31,599 bases of DNA, from contig PASM01000036.1 in assembly GCA_002711965.1 (NCBI GenBank), positions 1-31,599 of the forward strand, read 5' to 3'. The notes below the pieces were generated by a model that did not search any database, was not told where the DNA came from, and was given only the letters and a program-made list of their open reading frames with translations. Below are positions 22,825-30,536 of this stretch, piece by piece. Position 1 is the stretch's first letter, and every line of letters begins with the position of its first letter. This DNA is from Chloroflexota bacterium. Lineage in GTDB: Bacteria > Chloroflexota > Dehalococcoidia > UBA1151 > TMED-70. Made by a program: the position numbers and the translations under genes.

Positions 22825-24791
22825 TTACAGCAATTACATCCTGAACTGCAAGAGTGATTATTAGATGGAGGGACATCTAATGCTGGATTTTTATCAAAAA
22901 AACCTGAAGGCTTAATAGAAAATCCAATGTAAGCGACTGGCATTACAGGCCAATCTTCTAATCTTGGTATATGGTTATGCCCTAATGTATACCAAACAAC
23001 TAAATCTTTATCTTTGGTGTCTCTTTTTGATTGAATCCATTTTGGGAGTCCGTCTCCTCCAGGATGCTGTTGAGGATAATCTCCTGAAGCATATAATTCT
23101 TTATTATTAAATTGTGTAACCCAAAGATGTGCGTTCATAAAACCAGCTCTCTTATTTACAACAGAATCTTTATGACTAAACGGAAGTAGATTTTCTCCAG
23201 GAGCTATCTTATAACTTACAGGCTCTCCCATATAATTTTTCTTTGAATTATTTGATATTGTCCAATATCTAGCTGCAAAAGGATCAACTATCCTTGCTCC
23301 TTCACCTTCATTTTGAATTAATGTTTTTTTTGTAGAAAAAGCATTACCGTGTTTATTTTCTTCACTGATTGGATCTAGAATTGTATCAACTTCATATACC
23401 GAATTTTCGATTCCATCAACCATCATGTCTAACCTAACATTAAAAAAATGTTGATGATTATGTGCAACAACTTGAGGAGCTACTAAAGTACCATGTTTTG
23501 GCTTAACTCCAGGAGGTACAGCTGAAGAATTCACAATCCCAGTTAATTTCACCTCATATTCAATTCCTCCATCCTGATAAAAATACCAAAAAAATCCATA
23601 CTCATAGTTACCTACTGTAACAATTGAAGAAATCACAAGCCTCCTAGATCTTCTAGTTTCAACTTCTCCTGTTCTAGTGTCAGTATGTTTCCACAAAATG
23701 CCATAATCCTCTTCATGCATACAAATAGCATTCTTAATCAATGTTGCATTTCCTCTTATATCGAATAAAGATGCATCAAAATATCTGATTTCACCTAAGC
23801 AGTCACATCCAAGTTCTAATGAATTGGCACATTTTCCTATACCAACTTCTCCTGCATCAAAAACTTGTTTTTTAAAATGGTCATTAGTTGGATCTCCATA
23901 CGGTACAATCATTTCAGATAAAGATGCCCTATATAATATTGGTCTTAATTTTCCATTATCTTCATACCCAACAGTATGAATAACTAATCCTTCACGCTTA
24001 GTAAAACCAATTCTCAAATTCCATTTTTGCCACTTAACCTCATTTCCATCAACCTTAAAGCTTGGACCCTCTGGCTGGGTGATTTCAATAGGTTTTAAGT
24101 CTGTTCTAAATTCCTTTTGGTAATTTTGAGAATAATTCCCATCGTTTGGAGGAATTGGAACTGTACCAAAATCTTGAATATCTACAACTTCATTTTTATT
24201 TAAATCTAATATTATTGAAAGACCTTCAATTGGTCGCGCATACGCATTATCTTCTGGTTCCCTTCTAATCCAACATCTTCCAATTGCTAATCTTTTACCT
24301 TCTTCATCTTTATTTCCAAAATTAGATATAGGCCAAGGATCAATCTGTAATAGATCTGGATCTGTAATGCCTCTTTTTTTCAAAGCTGCAATTACCTTAG
24401 GATCTTTTTTCATCTTTGATTCCCATTCATTAAAATCCATTTCTAAATCACCAAAAATAAAAGCTGGTTGAACGTTAGGAATAAATTCACATCTATGAAT
24501 TTTTTCACTTATTAAATTTATTTCAAGCTCATAAATTTTTTCTTCTTTGAAATTTAGCACTACAACAAATGCATTTCTGTCTATATGATCCCCTTTTTTG
24601 AAAGAGAGTACTTTTTCCTTAGTTGGCTCAAGAAGCATTATTGTTTCAAAAAGTAATTCTTTTCCAAGATCAGACTTAGCCTTTACTATTTCAGATATTT
24701 TATTAATTTCATCAAAACTTAAAGGATCTAAAGGATGAGTAATAATATTATTAAATTTGACTTCTGCAGATAATTTTTTAGATTTGTTCAA
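22821..24791 (-). CDS. Copper amine oxidase (primary-amine oxidase)
   Basis: A 656-residue copper/topaquinone amine oxidase, oxidising primary amines to aldehydes with release of ammonia and hydrogen peroxide. The topaquinone precursor is Y396 in the N-Y-E-Y motif, the catalytic base D312 in FDAGEVG, and the copper ligands are H446 and H448 (HQHFFNVRLDM) and H607 (GHNHIPR). A cysteine pair around C329/C331 and C357 matches the known disulfide. The C-terminal EDWPVMPVAYIGFSIKPSGFFDKNPALDVP is conserved. It ends in a cysteine-rich tail, CSSGCNCCN. No signal peptide. The start codon is TTG, preceded by GGGGAG at six bases; no in-frame ATG is available before residue 52. Adjacent to LysE-type and racemase-like genes. 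Confidence 0.95.
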   Translation of the reverse strand: MNKSKKLSAEVKFNNIITHPLDPLSFDEINKISEIVKAKSDLGKELLFETIMLLEPTKEKVLSFKKGDHIDRNAFVVVLNFKEEKIYELEINLISEKIHRCEFIPNVQPAFIFGDLEMDFNEWESKMKKDPKVIAALKKRGITDPDLLQIDPWPISNFGNKDEEGKRLAIGRCWIRREPEDNAYARPIEGLSIILDLNKNEVVDIQDFGTVPIPPNDGNYSQNYQKEFRTDLKPIEITQPEGPSFKVDGNEVKWQKWNLRIGFTKREGLVIHTVGYEDNGKLRPILYRASLSEMIVPYGDPTNDHFKKQVFDAGEVGIGKCANSLELGCDCLGEIRYFDASLFDIRGNATLIKNAICMHEEDYGILWKHTDTRTGEVETRRSRRLVISSIVTVGNYEYGFFWYFYQDGGIEYEVKLTGIVNSSAVPPGVKPKHGTLVAPQVVAHNHQHFFNVRLDMMVDGIENSVYEVDTILDPISEENKHGNAFSTKKTLIQNEGEGARIVDPFAARYWTISNNSKKNYMGEPVSYKIAPGENLLPFSHKDSVVNKRAGFMNAHLWVTQFNNKELYASGDYPQQHPGGDGLPKWIQSKRDTKDKDLVVWYTLGHNHIPRLEDWPVMPVAYIGFSIKPSGFFDKNPALDVPPSNNHSCSSGCNCCN

Positions 24792-24906
24792 CTATATCTC
24801 CCCAATTTTGTAAAAAGATTTTTACTTATTATATTCAAATGATTTTATTTAGAAATAAATAGATTGGCATTTAAGTGATTTCTTAGATATTTCAAATATA
24901 AAAAAC

Positions 24907-24912
24907 TATAAT
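24907..24912 (+). promoter_or_regulatory. Candidate -10 for the unknown 231-residue gene
   Basis: TATAAT, 33 bases before the ATG at 24946. No -35 match and no RBS before the start codon. The region 24792-24945 between two divergent genes is otherwise AT-rich and without other recognisable signals. Confidence 0.4.
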
Positions 24913-24945
24913 ATAAATATTCATAATTTAAATATCCCTAAATGT

Positions 24946-25641
24946 ATGTCAGATAGAATAAATAAATTACATAGATATATGAGGATTGGGTTGAATAGAA
25001 ATGGTCAGTTTCCTAGCCAAAACGATCTAATAAAAAAATTAGATTTAAGTGTTGAAGCGTTTAAAGAATTAATTATTGATGCTCAAGAATCTGGCAGAGA
25101 TATAAGACCTGATACATTTGAACTTAACCAATATCTGAAGATTAATATTAATGAAATTGAATTTGGAACTGATGAAAAAGAACCTTTTGGATATAAAGAT
25201 TTTATACATTACAATAAAATTCTGAGTGATCTAGTAAGAGATTTAGATTTTAGCAATGATGAAAAAACTGAGGATATTTTAGAATTTGCAGGGACTATTG
25301 TAAATTTCCTAGAAATTCTAATAAAAAATGTTACCAAAAAGTCATCTTTAATAGATCAAAATAAAAAAAATATTGAAAGTAATTATGAAGAAGTTATGTC
25401 AGTATATGGTGAAAAAAAAGAACCATTAATCAATATTAAACAATTACAAATAAGTATAGATAAATTCTTAATTCCATTTCAAAGCATTTTTAATAGGATT
25501 GGAATTATTTTTGAATCATATGATATGCAAATTGAAGAACCATTCAATGAACAAAATATTATTGAGGATTATAACAATATAGATTTCAATGAAATAGAAA
25601 GTTTTTTAAAGTTATTTTATGACGATCAATTGGGATTATAA
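24946..25641 (+). CDS. Unrecognised protein with possible N-terminal helix-turn-helix
   Basis: A 231-residue protein I cannot place in a family. The first ~50 residues (LHRYMRIGLNRNGQFPSQNDLIKKLDLS) have the helix-turn-helix-like spacing of a DNA-binding or sigma-factor-like domain, followed by an acidic, mainly helical body with a possible coiled coil around residues 95-160. It has no signal peptide, membrane segment or Cys pair. It is acidic and Asn/Ile-rich. It is transcribed alone, away from the amine oxidase and convergent with the alcohol dehydrogenase (13-base gap). A regulator is possible on the N-terminal pattern but unproven. The ATG at 24942 is out of frame and closes at once, so 24946 is the start. 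Confidence 0.6.
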   Translation: MSDRINKLHRYMRIGLNRNGQFPSQNDLIKKLDLSVEAFKELIIDAQESGRDIRPDTFELNQYLKININEIEFGTDEKEPFGYKDFIHYNKILSDLVRDLDFSNDEKTEDILEFAGTIVNFLEILIKNVTKKSSLIDQNKKNIESNYEEVMSVYGEKKEPLINIKQLQISIDKFLIPFQSIFNRIGIIFESYDMQIEEPFNEQNIIEDYNNIDFNEIESFLKLFYDDQLGL

Positions 25642-25654
25642 ATAAATATTGTAT

Positions 25655-26734
25655 TTATGAATTAATATGTACTTTCAAAGATTTTGATTTTTTATCATAA
25701 GCTTTTTCGAAACCTAATTGTATATCCTTTGGTTCATAAGTATGAGTTACTATTCCCTTGTAAGGATGATCGCCAGAGGATAGTATTTCAATCGCAAGTT
25801 TGAAGTCACTGATGCCATTTATGTTCGCATAACAAGTTGTATTTATAAAATTAATTTCTTTCATCATAGGTTGTAAAAAGTCCATTTCAATTTTTTCACC
25901 AAACCTTCCAAGAATTAGTACATTGCTAACATTTCTAACAACATTTGCACTTTGAACTAATGAAGAATTATTAGTTCCTCCAACGCTCTCAATTGCAATA
26001 TCGACTCCTATTCCACTTGTATTTTCCAAACAAGCATTTTCAAGGTCCCCTGGTTCTGCACTAACAACAATATCCGCTCCCATCAATTTGGCTGCCTCTG
26101 CTTGATGAGGATATTTTGCAGAAGCAATTATTTTGGATGCACCAAAAAATTTTGCAGAAGCAATTGCACCTAATCCAATTGATGCTGATCCTACCACAGC
26201 AACAGTCATTCCTGTCTCAAATTTACAATATCTAAGCCCATGGACAGAAATAGCTAAAGGTTCCACTAATGCTCCTTGACTGTAGGTCATTTCATCAGAA
26301 ATTCTATACATACCAAAAGGTTTGCGAGTTACATATTCTCCAAACCCTCCACCTGTATCTTGTCCAGGATTTATACAATGTCTTGTGTATCCAAAATTAC
26401 AATAATAGCAATCTTGACAAGCTCTTCCTGCTCCACCCATATCTATGGCTACCCTACTTCCAATCTCTAAATCTCCTGAATAATTTTTGGGTAATTCTTC
26501 AATTATTCCTGAAACCTCATGTCCCCCAGGGATAATCTGAGGTAAATTACCAGCTTCAGTAAAATGAGTTTTATTTTTCCTTTCAATAGTATTGTGTAAA
26601 TCCGAACCACAAATTCCAGATGACATTACCTTTACTAGAGCTTGATCATCAAATATTTCTGGCATTTTTGTTTTTTTAAAAATATATTTACCTTCAGCCA
26701 TATCTAATCCGGCATTCATTTCTTTTTTTGACAT
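25655..26734 (-). CDS. Zinc-dependent medium-chain alcohol dehydrogenase
   Basis: A 359-residue medium-chain dehydrogenase/reductase of the zinc type, related to sorbitol and threonine dehydrogenases. Catalytic zinc ligands are C42 (GICGSDLH), H72-E73 (GHE) and E158 in the EPLA segment; the structural zinc site is C106, C109, C112 and C120. The cofactor loop reads VGSASIGLG (181-189), where the first glycine of GxGxxG is followed by Ser-Ala-Ser, a slightly unusual form. AGGAAGGA gives a strong RBS. It follows the small two-CxxC gene by 66 bases, so may be co-transcribed. The substrate (polyol, amino alcohol or other) cannot be fixed. Confidence 0.93.
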   Translation of the reverse strand: MSKKEMNAGLDMAEGKYIFKKTKMPEIFDDQALVKVMSSGICGSDLHNTIERKNKTHFTEAGNLPQIIPGGHEVSGIIEELPKNYSGDLEIGSRVAIDMGGAGRACQDCYYCNFGYTRHCINPGQDTGGGFGEYVTRKPFGMYRISDEMTYSQGALVEPLAISVHGLRYCKFETGMTVAVVGSASIGLGAIASAKFFGASKIIASAKYPHQAEAAKLMGADIVVSAEPGDLENACLENTSGIGVDIAIESVGGTNNSSLVQSANVVRNVSNVLILGRFGEKIEMDFLQPMMKEINFINTTCYANINGISDFKLAIEILSSGDHPYKGIVTHTYEPKDIQLGFEKAYDKKSKSLKVHINS

Positions 26735-26800
26735 TCTATTAATCCTTCCTAGAGGTTATCATCCAAATATTATATTTTTATTGATTTTATAATTCAAAAC

Positions 26801-27124
26801 TTAATGAACAAATCCAACTTTTTGACCTTTGAAATCAAGATTAATTACATTACTATCACAAGTTTCACACCATACTTGTAAGCCTTTTTCAGTCCAACCT
26901 ATAGCAAAACCAGAAATACCAACGTTTGAATTTTCAATAACTTTTGCTAAAACATCTACTCTTTTTCCTTCTTCTTCTGGAATATCACCACAGTTTTTAC
27001 AAGTAAAATATTGAAGAATAAATAGACCTTTTTTTGCATTTTCAATCATTAACTCTTCAGCTCTTTTAGAATGGTGATCTGACTCATTTTTTTCAGCTAA
27101 ATTATCTAATTCATCATGATTCAT
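26801..27124 (-). CDS. Small protein with two CxxC motifs, probable zinc binder
   Basis: A 107-residue protein that I do not recognise. The N-terminus is charged and helical (DELDNLAEKNESDHHSKRAEEL). Two cysteine pairs, CKNC (around residue 42) and CETC (around residue 87), could form one zinc site, bracketing a core with VDVLAKVIEN and VGISGFAIGW. No membrane segment. AGAGAG precedes the ATG. It lies between the SulP transporter (121-base gap) and the alcohol dehydrogenase on the same strand. A structural or DNA-binding zinc protein are possible roles; nothing more can be said. Confidence 0.6.
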   Translation of the reverse strand: MNHDELDNLAEKNESDHHSKRAEELMIENAKKGLFILQYFTCKNCGDIPEEEGKRVDVLAKVIENSNVGISGFAIGWTEKGLQVWCETCDSNVINLDFKGQKVGFVH

Positions 27125-27245
27125 TAACAGCTCTCTTAATTTTAATTTATTTACTAATTATTTAGTATAAAGAGATTACTATAAATTTTCATGGAAATGG
27201 ATTATTTTGTTGAAATGATTTAGAGCTAAAACAAATTATATAAAT

Positions 27246-28802
27246 TTATTCGTAAATGTTTAATTTGGAGATTTTTTCAGCATTTTTTAATAACTTCAGA
27301 CTACTTGGACCTAATTTCTCTATATTTAATACCTTTCCTTGCAGTCTAAATTTTTCCGTTATTTTACTCAATGCTTCAATAGAAGACTGATCCCAAATCC
27401 AAGATTCTGAACAATCTAAAGTAATAGTTTTTTCAGTAAAATTTAAAGGATTAAGAATATTATTAAATCTATTTATTGATCCAAAAAACAATGTCCCTTT
27501 TAACTTATATTTGGCTTCAATGTCTGAAATTTTAATTTCCTCTATTAGATTTAAAAAGTTTGATGATTTCCAAGCGTAAGTTAAAGCAGAGAAAATAACA
27601 CCAACAATCACTGCAATAGCCAAGTCTTGCCAAACAGTAACAGCTGTTACAAGAATTATAACTAAAGCATCTTCCTTAGGAACATTCCTTAATATTTTAA
27701 ATGAGGTCCAAGCAAAAGTACCAATTACGACCATCATCATTATTCCAACCAGTGCTGCAATAGGTATCATTTCAATCCATCTTGAGAAAAATAAAATAAA
27801 ACATAAAAGAGAAATAGCAGCTACAATTCCTGATAATCGACCTCTTCCACCTGAAGAAATATTTATCATAGATTGACCAATCATTGCACAACCGCCCATT
27901 GCTCCAAAAAAACCACATGTCAAATTGCTTAAACCTTGTCCTACACATTCTTTATTTGGTTTACCTTTTGTATCTGTAATTTCATCAATCAGCGTTAAAG
28001 TTAGTAGACTCTCAATTAATCCAATACCAGCTAATGTTAGTGAAAAAGGAAGAACTATCCATAATGTTTCTAAACTCATTGGAACACTAGGAATAGTAAA
28101 TGCAGGTAAATCTCCTGATACAGATGCTAGGTCTCCAACAGTTAGAGTATCTATTTTGAATAAGATTACGACTAAAGATAAAATAATTATTGAAATCAAT
28201 GGAGAAGGAATTATCTTTCCAATTTTTGGAACCTTAGGAATAAAAAAGATTATGCCCATTGTGACTAATGTAAGAATTACCATAATAGATAACTGACCAC
28301 TCTCCAGCCAACCTCCGTTAAATAAAACGTTTATGGCACTATGACTACCTTCAGAATGTGAGGTTGCACTATGATCCTTAAATTGTCCAATCTGACTTAA
28401 GAAAATTACAATTGCTAATCCATTTACAAATCCAAGCATTACTGTAGATGGAACAATATGAATAAATTTTCCTAATTTTAATAAACCTATAATAATTTGT
28501 ATTATTCCAGTTAAAATAATAGCTGCAAATAAATACTGAACTCCATAAATTGCTACTAATGAAACCATCACAACTGCCATTGCTCCTGTAGCACCAGATA
28601 TCATTCCGCTTCTTCCTCCAAATAAAGATGTAATAATTCCAACAATGAATGCAGCGTATAATCCAACTAAAGGTTCTACGCCAGCTACAAAAGAAAAAGC
28701 TATTGCTTCGGGAACAAGTGCTAAAGCCACAGTCAAACCTGAAAAAAAATCTAATTTGGGATTATTAGTTATTTGATATTTTGCCAATAAGTTTAAGAGC
28801 AT
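27246..28802 (-). CDS. SulP family anion transporter with STAS domain
   Basis: A 518-residue SulP/SLC26 transporter, moving sulfate, bicarbonate or related anions. Helices 1-14 span ~20-410; the N-terminal LDFFSGLTVALALVPEAIAFS and the segment GQGLSNLTCGFFGAMGGCAM (about 285-305) are family signatures, followed by SGGRGRLSGIVAA. A STAS domain occupies ~420-518 (ITLDCSESWIWDQSSIEALSKI). Bicarbonate transport (BicA-like) and sulfate transport cannot be told apart here. No RBS: TATAGT ends seven bases before the ATG, as for a leaderless mRNA. It diverges from the LRR lipoprotein-like gene. A link to the sulfatase upstream, by handling released sulfate, is only a suggestion. Confidence 0.93.
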   Translation of the reverse strand: MLLNLLAKYQITNNPKLDFFSGLTVALALVPEAIAFSFVAGVEPLVGLYAAFIVGIITSLFGGRSGMISGATGAMAVVMVSLVAIYGVQYLFAAIILTGIIQIIIGLLKLGKFIHIVPSTVMLGFVNGLAIVIFLSQIGQFKDHSATSHSEGSHSAINVLFNGGWLESGQLSIMVILTLVTMGIIFFIPKVPKIGKIIPSPLISIIILSLVVILFKIDTLTVGDLASVSGDLPAFTIPSVPMSLETLWIVLPFSLTLAGIGLIESLLTLTLIDEITDTKGKPNKECVGQGLSNLTCGFFGAMGGCAMIGQSMINISSGGRGRLSGIVAAISLLCFILFFSRWIEMIPIAALVGIMMMVVIGTFAWTSFKILRNVPKEDALVIILVTAVTVWQDLAIAVIVGVIFSALTYAWKSSNFLNLIEEIKISDIEAKYKLKGTLFFGSINRFNNILNPLNFTEKTITLDCSESWIWDQSSIEALSKITEKFRLQGKVLNIEKLGPSSLKLLKNAEKISKLNIYE

Positions 28803-28809
28803 GAAGGAA

Positions 28810-28815
28810 ACTATA
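28810..28815 (-). promoter_or_regulatory. -10-like hexamer for a leaderless start (SulP gene)
   Basis: TATAGT on the minus strand with seven bases between it and the SulP ATG at 28802. No RBS between. The same geometry occurs for the divergent LRR gene. No -35 match at 17 bases. Confidence 0.4.
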
Positions 28816-28898
28816 TCAGTATGAATTAAGCATTTTCTACAAAATATATTACGAGTTATAACGATAATTTATAGAATATAAATTATTTGCCAAGAGAT

Positions 28899-28904
28899 TA
28901 TAAT
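28899..28904 (+). promoter_or_regulatory. -10-like hexamer for a leaderless start (LRR gene)
   Basis: Perfect TATAAT with a seven-base spacer (AAATTCT) to the ATG at 28912 and no RBS. This puts the expected transcription start at the start codon. Best example of the leaderless layout in the window. Confidence 0.55.
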
Positions 28905-28911
28905 AAATTCT

Positions 28912-30075
28912 ATGAAAATAAATTTAATTATATTTTTAGCATTAATTTCAATTAGTTGTTCATCAAACGAATCAGACGAATCTATAAAGATCGAAGGTAA
29001 TATTTCTCCTACACAAACTCCTGTATCTATGAAAGAAAAAAAAGTAGCACCAGAGTTAATCACTCCTACAAAAGCTTCAAAACCTTTAGCAACTTCAAAA
29101 CCTTTAGCAACTTCAAAACCTGCTACACAAAATAATTACGAAAGAAAATTGTTACCAACGGTAAAACCTGATAAACAAAATAAGAAAAAAACAACTTTTT
29201 ATCCAACTGCTATCCCTACCATAACTCCTACTCCTACACCTACTTATCCAGCTAATGCTATAGTATTTGAAAGTTTAGAGTTTGAATTATATATAAGAGA
29301 AAAGATTGATAAGGATTATATTACTTTAGAAGATATATCTAAAATTAAAGAGATAAAAATAGGTGGCCAAATTGGTCAAACGAATTTAAATAATAAAATT
29401 AGTATGGAAAACATAAATGATCTTAAATATTTTAAAAACCTTGAGGAATTAACTATTAGAGAAGCTGGAATAAAAGACATAAATGGAATAGAAGAACTTC
29501 AAAATTTAGAACATTTAGATCTTACAGGTAATGATATTGAAAATATAGAAAGAATTGCTCTTTTGAGAAATCTAGAACATCTCTATATGTATGATAATAA
29601 AATTTCTGACATTTGGGCTTTTACCCCACAAAGAAATCCCTACTTGAAACATTTATGGTTAGATGGGAATAATATCCAATCACTTGGTCCATTTATACCA
29701 TCAATAAATGAATTCGCAGGACAATTAACTCATATTGGAATAAGTAGAAACCCGATATTATCAGAAAATTGGGAACAAGCATTTAATGAAAATGTTAGGA
29801 CTCTTCAAATTGGAGGACTAGAAATAGACAATAAAATACTTAAAGAATTATTTTCTCAAAATCATGGGTTCCCAAATTTAGGATATATAAATTTGGGAGG
29901 AAATAAAAAAATTTCTGATTTGAGCCCATTATTAAAACTCAAATCATTAAAAGAAATATCTATAGAAAAAAAAGTACAGGGATCAGCATTGGACGCACTA
30001 ATGAGAGATGGTGGTATAGAAGAATTAGAAAAAAATGGAGTTAATGTAAATTTTGTAAATTGGAATTACGATTAA
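28912..30075 (+). CDS. Probable lipoprotein with Pro/Thr linker and leucine-rich repeats
   Basis: A 387-residue probable exported protein. The N-terminus has a hydrophobic stretch MKINLIIFLALISIS ending at C16; the lipobox (S-I-S-C) is imperfect, with Ser at -3, so lipid anchoring is likely but not certain. Residues 27-115 are a low-complexity Pro/Thr/Lys linker including TSKPLA repeats and PTITPTPTPTYP. The domain FESLEFELYIREKI (119-132) resembles the start of LRR proteins of Chloroflexota, and residues 170-352 hold SDS22-like leucine-rich repeats with LxxLxLxxNxIxxI (for example LEHLDLTGNDIENI, LKHLWLDGNNIQSL). The linker would carry the LRR domain away from the membrane. Function is likely binding of a protein or glycan. 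Confidence 0.82.
   Translation: MKINLIIFLALISISCSSNESDESIKIEGNISPTQTPVSMKEKKVAPELITPTKASKPLATSKPLATSKPATQNNYERKLLPTVKPDKQNKKKTTFYPTAIPTITPTPTPTYPANAIVFESLEFELYIREKIDKDYITLEDISKIKEIKIGGQIGQTNLNNKISMENINDLKYFKNLEELTIREAGIKDINGIEELQNLEHLDLTGNDIENIERIALLRNLEHLYMYDNKISDIWAFTPQRNPYLKHLWLDGNNIQSLGPFIPSINEFAGQLTHIGISRNPILSENWEQAFNENVRTLQIGGLEIDNKILKELFSQNHGFPNLGYINLGGNKKISDLSPLLKLKSLKEISIEKKVQGSALDALMRDGGIEELEKNGVNVNFVNWNYD
29075..29121 (+). repeat. 18-base tandem repeat in the LRR protein linker
   Basis: About 2.6 copies of an 18-base unit beginning CTTCAAAACCTTTAGCAA. The first two copies are identical (29075-29092, 29093-29110), the third is partial. The unit encodes SKPLAT in frame, so copy number changes lengthen or shorten the linker without breaking the frame. 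Confidence 0.85.
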
Positions 30076-30153
30076 AACTTACTGCTCTGAAATTTACTTA
30101 GAAATATTAATAAATTCATCAAATATCAAATAAATTAGGGCTAGATTATGGAC

Positions 30154-30193
30154 GTCCCATTGGTTATAAAGCAAATTTTATAATCAATAGGAC
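30154..30193 (+). other. Long imperfect hairpin
   Basis: GTCC pairs with GGAC (30154-30157 with 30190-30193), then after one C/A mismatch ATTGGTTATAAA (30159-30170) pairs with TTTATAATCAAT (30177-30188) with one G-T pair and a six-base loop. Flanking AATTAG and CTAATT could extend it over a bulge. GGACGTCC at 30150-30157 is an eight-base palindrome overlapping its left edge. It has no T-tract, so it is not a standard terminator; it may be a structured RNA element or repeat. Confidence 0.55.
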
Positions 30194-30370
30194 CTAATTA
30201 AGTATATCAAGTTGATTTTTTTTCAGGAAATTTTGTGACATTAAGTTATTCAAAAGTTAAGGTTTTAGCTAAATTATCTAGTCTGTAATGATCTAATCCA
30301 AATTTTAATCAAGAATCTAACGTTGAATAAGTTTAATAAGATATACTAATCAAAGTAGCTGTTATATGAG

Positions 30371-30395
30371 TGCTATCAAATAGCAGTTATTTTTT
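30371..30395 (+). terminator. Terminator-like hairpin with T-tract
   Basis: TGCTAT and ATAGCA form a perfect six-base stem with a CAA loop (30371-30385), followed by GTTATTTTTT. Short stem but the T-tract is good. It lies just ahead of a stronger terminator. Confidence 0.5.
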
Positions 30396-30399
30396 AAAA

Positions 30400-30437
30400 T
30401 GTCCTCAGTTTGATGATTTGAATGAGGGCATTTTTTT
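30400..30437 (+). terminator. Intrinsic terminator (rightward)
   Basis: TGTCCTCA (30400-30407) pairs with TGAGGGCA (30423-30430), an eight-base stem with one G-T pair and a 15-base loop, followed by seven T (30431-30437). It would end a rightward transcript about 360 bases after the LRR gene stop. On the opposite strand only four T follow, so it is less likely to end the leftward aldo/keto reductase mRNA. Confidence 0.7.
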
Positions 30438-30536
30438 ATTAAATGAAAAACTGTTTGATCAATAATATATTAGATACACTGCTCATTTCTCCAGTAGCAA
30501 ACCAACTTATGGACACTTTATTAAAATCTATGATTT

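Larger units (their letters stand above)
30076..30536 (+). other. 461-base intergenic region with structured elements
   Basis: The largest gene-free stretch. No frame over about 12 codons with an RBS is seen. It holds a long imperfect hairpin at 30154-30193, then an AT-rich stretch with a weak TATACT at 30342-30347, and two terminator-like hairpins near 30371-30437. It separates the rightward LRR gene from the leftward aldo/keto reductase. It has no tRNA or rRNA signature. A small RNA ending at the second terminator is possible. Confidence 0.5.

Noticed and set aside
27925..28296. A 123-codon rightward frame
   Set aside because: Antisense to the SulP transporter membrane region; no RBS and no recognisable domain.
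30148..30183. Eleven-codon frame starting in the hairpin
   Set aside because: No RBS and the frame coincides with the hairpin stem; no sign of coding.
30076..30536. A tRNA, tmRNA or 6S RNA gene
   Set aside because: No T-arm consensus, CCA end, tag-peptide frame or long central-bulge hairpin typical of these RNAs.
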